NCBI GenBank assembly: GCA_028023455.1
Contig: JAQFVV010012394.1
Location: forward strand, 27,733,010 to 27,797,009
Reading direction: 5' to 3'
Length of the DNA: 64,000 nt
From: Epiperipatus broadwayi
Lineage: Eukaryota; Onychophora; Udeonychophora; Euonychophora; Peripatidae
Within the stretch, counting starts at the first letter, position 1. Each line of letters starts with the position of its first letter. Made by a program: the position numbers and the translations under genes. Below are positions 60,182 through 64,000 of the stretch, in pieces. The notes beneath the pieces are model-generated. The model searched no databases and was not told the origin of the DNA. It was given only the letters and a program-made list of their open reading frames with translations.

Positions 60182-60378
60182 AGAGCTCACAAATAAGCTC
60201 TTAACAAGCTTTGCAGAATATCTCTAACCCCAGACCAGTGAGGTGCTAGGATATTCAAGAATATTCAAGCATTAGATGCTTGAATATCTTATCATCTCAC
60301 TGAGGAAGCCATTAGCAGAAACTGGTTTGGGGTTAGGGATATTCTGTAAAGTTTGTTAAGAGCTTATTTATGAGAATA
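60182..60378. repeat. F1 palindromic element, copy 3
   Basis: The left arm AGAGCTCACAAATAAGCTCT, then TAACAAGCTTTGCAGAATAT and CTAACCCCAGACCAG, is mirrored by CTGGTTTGGGGTTAGGGATA, TTCTGTAAAGTTTGTTAAGA and GCTTATTTATGAGAA. The left arm lacks the inner TTTCTGCTAATGGC present on the right. The centre carries its own small palindrome (ATTCAAGCATTAGATGCTTGAAT). The F1 outer flank precedes it from about 60119. Confidence 0.7.
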
Positions 60379-60730
60379 AAGAGTTCATTTCTTTGCCATT
60401 TATCTGTTAATAAAGATTTAAGTATTAGTGAAAATAAAGAGTTTATTTATTTGCCATATAAGTCACCAATTATAGTAAATTGATTTATAAGAAGTTTTTT
60501 ATTGGCAATATGAAAGTGATTTGGAAAAAAGGCCTAAATTTAAATTCATAACTAAATAGTTCATCAGTCAATTGATTGTAGATTTACTCCTGGAGTAGTT
60601 TATCAGATTCCTTGTAGTTCTCATAAAATTTATATAGATCAGAGTAAATTAAGTCTTAGTGAAAGAAATATTACCAAATTCACCATTTTCTTTATTTTGC
60701 TATAATAACGTATATAATGTATCCACGATT

Positions 60731-61015
60731 TTGAACACTTTTTAGCAAAAAATATTTTTAGATTTTAATTGTCCTGCAGTCTTCTTCAGAGACAATTTTA
60801 CTTTAATTTTTTTAAAAGAAAAAAATGTTTTTTTTTTATTTTTAAAAAATTAAAGTAAAATTGACTCTGAAGAACACTGCATGACAGTTGAAATGTAAAA
60901 AGGTTTTTGCTAAAAAGTGTTCAAAGTAGTGAAATTGACTCTGAAGAAGACTGCATGACAGTTGAAATGTAAAAAGGTTTTTGCTAAAAAGTGTTCAAAG
61001 TAGTGAATAAATCAC
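60731..61015. repeat. F6 foldback plus 74-bp tandem duplication
   Basis: An inverted unit at 60731-60812 (TTGAACACTTTTTAGCAAAA, CTGCAGTCTTCTTCAGAGAC) faces two direct units with a 74-bp period (TTGACTCTGAAGAACACTGC at 60861 and TTGACTCTGAAGAAGACTGC at 60935, each ending TTTTTGCTAAAAAGTGTTCA). The direct units are almost identical, so duplication is recent relative to the family. The inverted pair can form a stem of about 75-80 bp. Confidence 0.75.
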
Positions 61016-61679
61016 ATTTATCTTAATGAAAGAGTTAAAGTCCATAAGGATAGAGTTAAAAATAGATATCAAAACTGAGCTTTGTATATTCATGAACTGA
61101 ATACAGATCATAAGATATTATTTGACAATGCAGAGGTTATTTTTTATGAAAAAAGTGAATTGAAAAGAAGAGTAAAAGAAACTTTGATGATAAAATATTT
61201 TGAATCTGAAGCCATTAATAATATGAAAACATCCTTTGATTTTAAACAAAGTTGGTTTTGAAGTGAATGATGGGAAGGCTTTTTTGTTTTGTATATATAT
61301 GTGGAATGTTTAAAAGGTCTATTTGATAATAGATGAAATCATGGTTGTGGAACAATTTTAGTAAAATTTTGGTTTTTGGCTAATATTATAACGTTATATG
61401 GATTTCTATTTATTTATAATTATTAGTATAGAATTAGGCAGTATTTAATTTTTATCATTGTTTGAATTATATGAATGTAGAATTCTCTATTATCAAAGTA
61501 AACTAAATTGCAGATAAAAATGTATTGTCAAACATGGATCATTTTGATAATAGAGGGCATTATATTAGTATAGATAGTACTTAGAAATCATATTAGTAAT
61601 GCATAATTTGATCTTTCTGTTTATACATATCATATGAAATTGTCCACATCTAAGAATAACTACATTTTATTTTTCACAG

Positions 61680-61897
61680 GTTGGGAATATCCATTATGGT
61701 TTGCCCATAAACCAGAAGAAGGGGGTTACAAACCAAGTTTCAGAAGAACTAACTGGTTTAATCCTGTTGGCCAGGAATGTCAATTAGTTATCAATAATGT
61801 GGGAATCATTGATCTCACACCATTTTCAAAATTTGAAGTAACTGGAAAACATGCTCAAAGTTACATGGATCATCTCTTTGCTAATGGTGTTCCTAAG
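61680..61897 (+). CDS. DMGDH exon (fragment residues 398-470): start of the folate-binding domain
   Basis: A 218-nt exon completing the split Gly codon and ending in phase 0 after Lys. The acceptor is TCACAG and the donor GTATTT. It encodes WEYPLWFAHKPEEGGYKPSF, RRTNWFNPVGQECQLVINNV, GIIDLTPFSKFEVTGKHAQS, YMDHLFANGVPK. The motif YxPSFRRTNWFxPVGxE, followed by VxDLxPFxKF and the LFAN block, is the N-terminus of the GcvT-like (aminomethyltransferase) domain that binds tetrahydrofolate. The remaining 300 or so residues must be encoded by exons beyond the window. Confidence 0.95.
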
Positions 61898-62044
61898 GTA
61901 TTTAATATTTAAGCTAATATAAATAATACAAACATTTCTTTTATGCACTTTAAAATAGCTGAATTTTGACTGCTCACCAATCTTCCTCAGAGATGTAATA
62001 TACACAACATATTTAATGTATTAATTTTTGTTTAAAATTTTCAT

Positions 62045-62560
62045 TTTTTTTTTTTTTTTATTAAGGTAAAAAAAACACAGGTGACTGATCACCAGCTACA
62101 TGATATTACAGTGTTCAATGTTACAAGGTAAAAACAAAGTAACATACGCTCGATAAAAAAAACATATCCACAAAAGGGTTGTATAACCTTACTCAATATG
62201 TATCTATATATGGACGAGCACAGATCTGCACTGCCCAAAAACAATCCATCAAGGGAATGCAGCAGCTCATCAGAGCAGTAAAGGTGCTGAAAACTTTGAT
62301 CCTGTACCCTCCCAGAAGGTTTTCCGGAAGCGGCAATAATCGTCAATAGCCCGCACCCACGAACCATACCCCCAATGACCACCATCATCAACCCCTGCAA
62401 AAGAATTGAGGAGTGCAGACCTGTGCCCACCAATGCAACATTTGGATTTAATGTAGTCTGGAATCAAGCCAGATTTACTTGCACACCATGAATACACACC
62501 ATTGGTCCATATCGCCTAGCACACTGAGGTCAATGGAGCTGAAAGTCTGTTTGTAATCAT
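62045..62560 (-). mobile_element. Poly(A)-tailed retroposon of unknown family
   Basis: On the minus strand the sequence ends in an A run (the T run at 62045-62061), preceded by TTAAT. The body is distinctly more GC-rich than its surroundings. Two overlapping minus-strand frames are open (62497-62270 and 62433-62089), with stretches such as GGHRSALLNSFAGVDDGGHW and SWVRAIDDYCRFRKTFWEG that I cannot place. It may be the 3' end of an unrecognised LINE, a processed transcript or a long SINE. The upper boundary is uncertain and no target duplication was identified. Confidence 0.5.
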
Positions 62561-63859
62561 TATCAACCTCCTGTATCTGCAAATGTTCACAATACCTGTT
62601 CAATTTACTCAACTATAAAGTCCCTCAGGGTTCACTATGGTTATTATTTGTTGATACTAATTGGATACTGCTTCTTTGGATTGAATTCTAGGTCTTGATT
62701 AGGAATCAAGGATTCGGTTGTATAATCTGAAAGTTTATTGTTAAAGTTTGAAATAACTAAAAGAGGATGAATCATTTGTAGCTTCAATGTCTCTGCTTAT
62801 GTCTAAAACATCATTTGTACTAATTTTGCATTTAAATCATTGTTTGTTTGTTTTTTGCTGAGGAATCATTTCGTTGTAATTCTGTGTTGATTTGAAAATT
62901 TTTATTTTTATTTTTTGTGATGCCCCAATCACACCGGAAATGGGTTAATAACTTCTGTTGTGATCATTGGTGAAACTTGATTTTTGTGCAGGAAGATATC
63001 TGAAGTCATAATCTATAATGTTCAATTCTAAAATTGAGATCGAATTAAAATTCAAAATAATTTATTCGACCTGTTCAACACAACGATATCATAACTTTAT
63101 TCCTATGAACAATTTAACACTAGGATTTTTTCTTTCTTAATTTTATGATTAATTTTTGTATTTATAATGTTCCTTAGTTTGTTTTTTGTCTTCCCTGACT
63201 GGTTTTCAGCTATAGAAACTTGTTTAACATTATTAATATCTCATGCAAAGATAAAGTACTTAAAACTATTCTTGTTAACATTTTTATTTTCAGCATTTTC
63301 AATGAGATTTAATATCCAAATGTTTTCTCTTTTTATGCTATCAATAAAATTAGGATTTCTAGTGTCTCTATTCTTTTTAGAACCATTTAGTTTCATTTAA
63401 AACTATTTTTCAAAGATTTATGTTATTCTAATGATTCCAAGAATTACTTAACCTAGCGTTTGCCTATTTCCAATGGCAGCTGTTTGCATAAAATGGAAAC
63501 GATATGTAATTTTAATTATTCTTGAATGAAAACTTCTTTAAAATTCTTGTAAAGATGAAAAGGCAATAAAATGAGTATTCACTTACATCTTAGTAAACTT
63601 TTCTTCTATGAATTCAAAACTAGACTATAACTTTGGTGAATAAAACTGGGAGCCTGTAACAGCATGAACTGGAGTCCCAGGCTCCCTCTAGTGGACTCAA
63701 AATTTCATTTTTAATATTAAAATTCTCATTTTTGGAATTAAAAAAATCTATTTTAAATATCTATCAAAATTAATTAATTCCTAGTCAAACTATTTATGTT
63801 ATAATGGATCAATATATAAGCCAGCATTTCATGCCCAGTATGAAGGCAAATGTGATTGA

Positions 63860-63990
63860 AATCTGAACTGAGTGATGTGATGTGATGCACTGTAACTTCT
63901 CCTTATATGGAGTCAGGAATCTCAGCAACTATGCCCAGAGAAACCTGTTAGCCACTTTACCTTCTCTTTCCATTCTCCACCCTAAGTTTT
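63860..63990 (+). repeat. F7 dispersed repeat, copy 3
   Basis: Reads GTGATGTGATGTGATGCACT, GTAACTTCTCCTTATATGGA, GTCAGGAATCTCAGCAACTA and TGCCCAGAGAAACCTGTTAG, the reverse orientation of 41450-41560. It may extend past the window end. Confidence 0.6.
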
Positions 63991-64000
63991 CCCATAAACT

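Larger units (their letters stand above)
59365..61679 (+). other. DMGDH intron, 2.3 kb
   Basis: Contains an RTE relic at 59520, F1 at 60182 and the F6 foldback/tandem repeat at 60731-61015. The 61020-61620 stretch is AT-rich with no feature I can name. Most of this small intron is mobile-element sequence. Confidence 0.85.
61898..64000 (+). other. DMGDH intron (5' part) running off the window
   Basis: No match to the expected next exon (a GFTNISHMLTPKG-like segment) was found up to 64000. Contains the GC-richer poly(A)-tailed element at 62045-62560 and an F7 copy at 63860. The 62560-63850 stretch shows no recognisable feature; a 77-codon hydrophobic plus-strand frame there (63167-63400) is probably chance. 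Confidence 0.75.

Noticed and set aside
62089-62497. A host gene on the minus strand
   Set aside because: Two overlapping unrecognised frames within a poly(A)-tailed insertion. No splice or conservation evidence.

Overview
The window is a piece of an animal nuclear genome. It is very AT-rich, has large spliceosomal introns, and is packed with degenerate retroposons and hairpin-forming repeats. I recognise only one host gene: eight internal plus-strand exons of mitochondrial dimethylglycine dehydrogenase (DMGDH). The exons lie at 12949-13047, 27206-27370, 35886-36090, 40930-41178, 50837-51035, 53918-54037, 59210-59364 and 61680-61897. Joined in frame at GT/AG junctions they give 1410 nt, exactly 470 codons with no stop, and they align almost without gaps to about residues 93-561 of the roughly 866-residue human enzyme (alignment from memory). 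The N-terminal exons (targeting peptide, dinucleotide-binding loop, covalent-FAD histidine) must lie upstream. The C-terminal exons (most of the folate-binding GcvT-like domain) must lie downstream. Only about 2% of the window is coding.

The introns range from about 2.3 to 14.2 kb, and those at the two edges are incomplete. Recognisable content: an RTE-clade LINE at about 22.2-24.5 kb, with a long reverse transcriptase frame and a GAT-repeat tail, plus three shorter relics of the same family (46.05-47.02 kb minus, 55.3-55.7 kb, 59.5-59.9 kb); relics of other LINEs on the minus strand (11.2-11.9, 25.2-26.3 and 56.5-57.1 kb); a tiny tRNA-derived SINE in three copies, one nested inside another tRNA-like repeat with a visible target-site duplication; and several unrelated repeat families built as long inverted repeats (called F1, F2, F5, F6 here, plus single copies at 15.95, 46.52 and 55.94 kb). 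Further dispersed repeats are called F3, F4, F7, F8 and S2. These labels are mine and are not database names. There is also a compound AAT/AGT/GGT microsatellite at 38.2 kb and a G/T-rich minisatellite at 11.0 kb that appears to have grown from the end of an F2 element.

The organism is an invertebrate-like metazoan with a repeat-rich, large-intron genome. RTE elements, tRNA-derived SINEs and foldback elements would fit molluscs, chelicerates and other invertebrates, and I cannot name the phylum. I found no multi-gene system, no CRISPR, no virus and no toxin gene. The most unusual property is the density of long inverted repeats inside the introns of a single transcription unit, which predicts several long intramolecular RNA hairpins in the DMGDH pre-mRNA.
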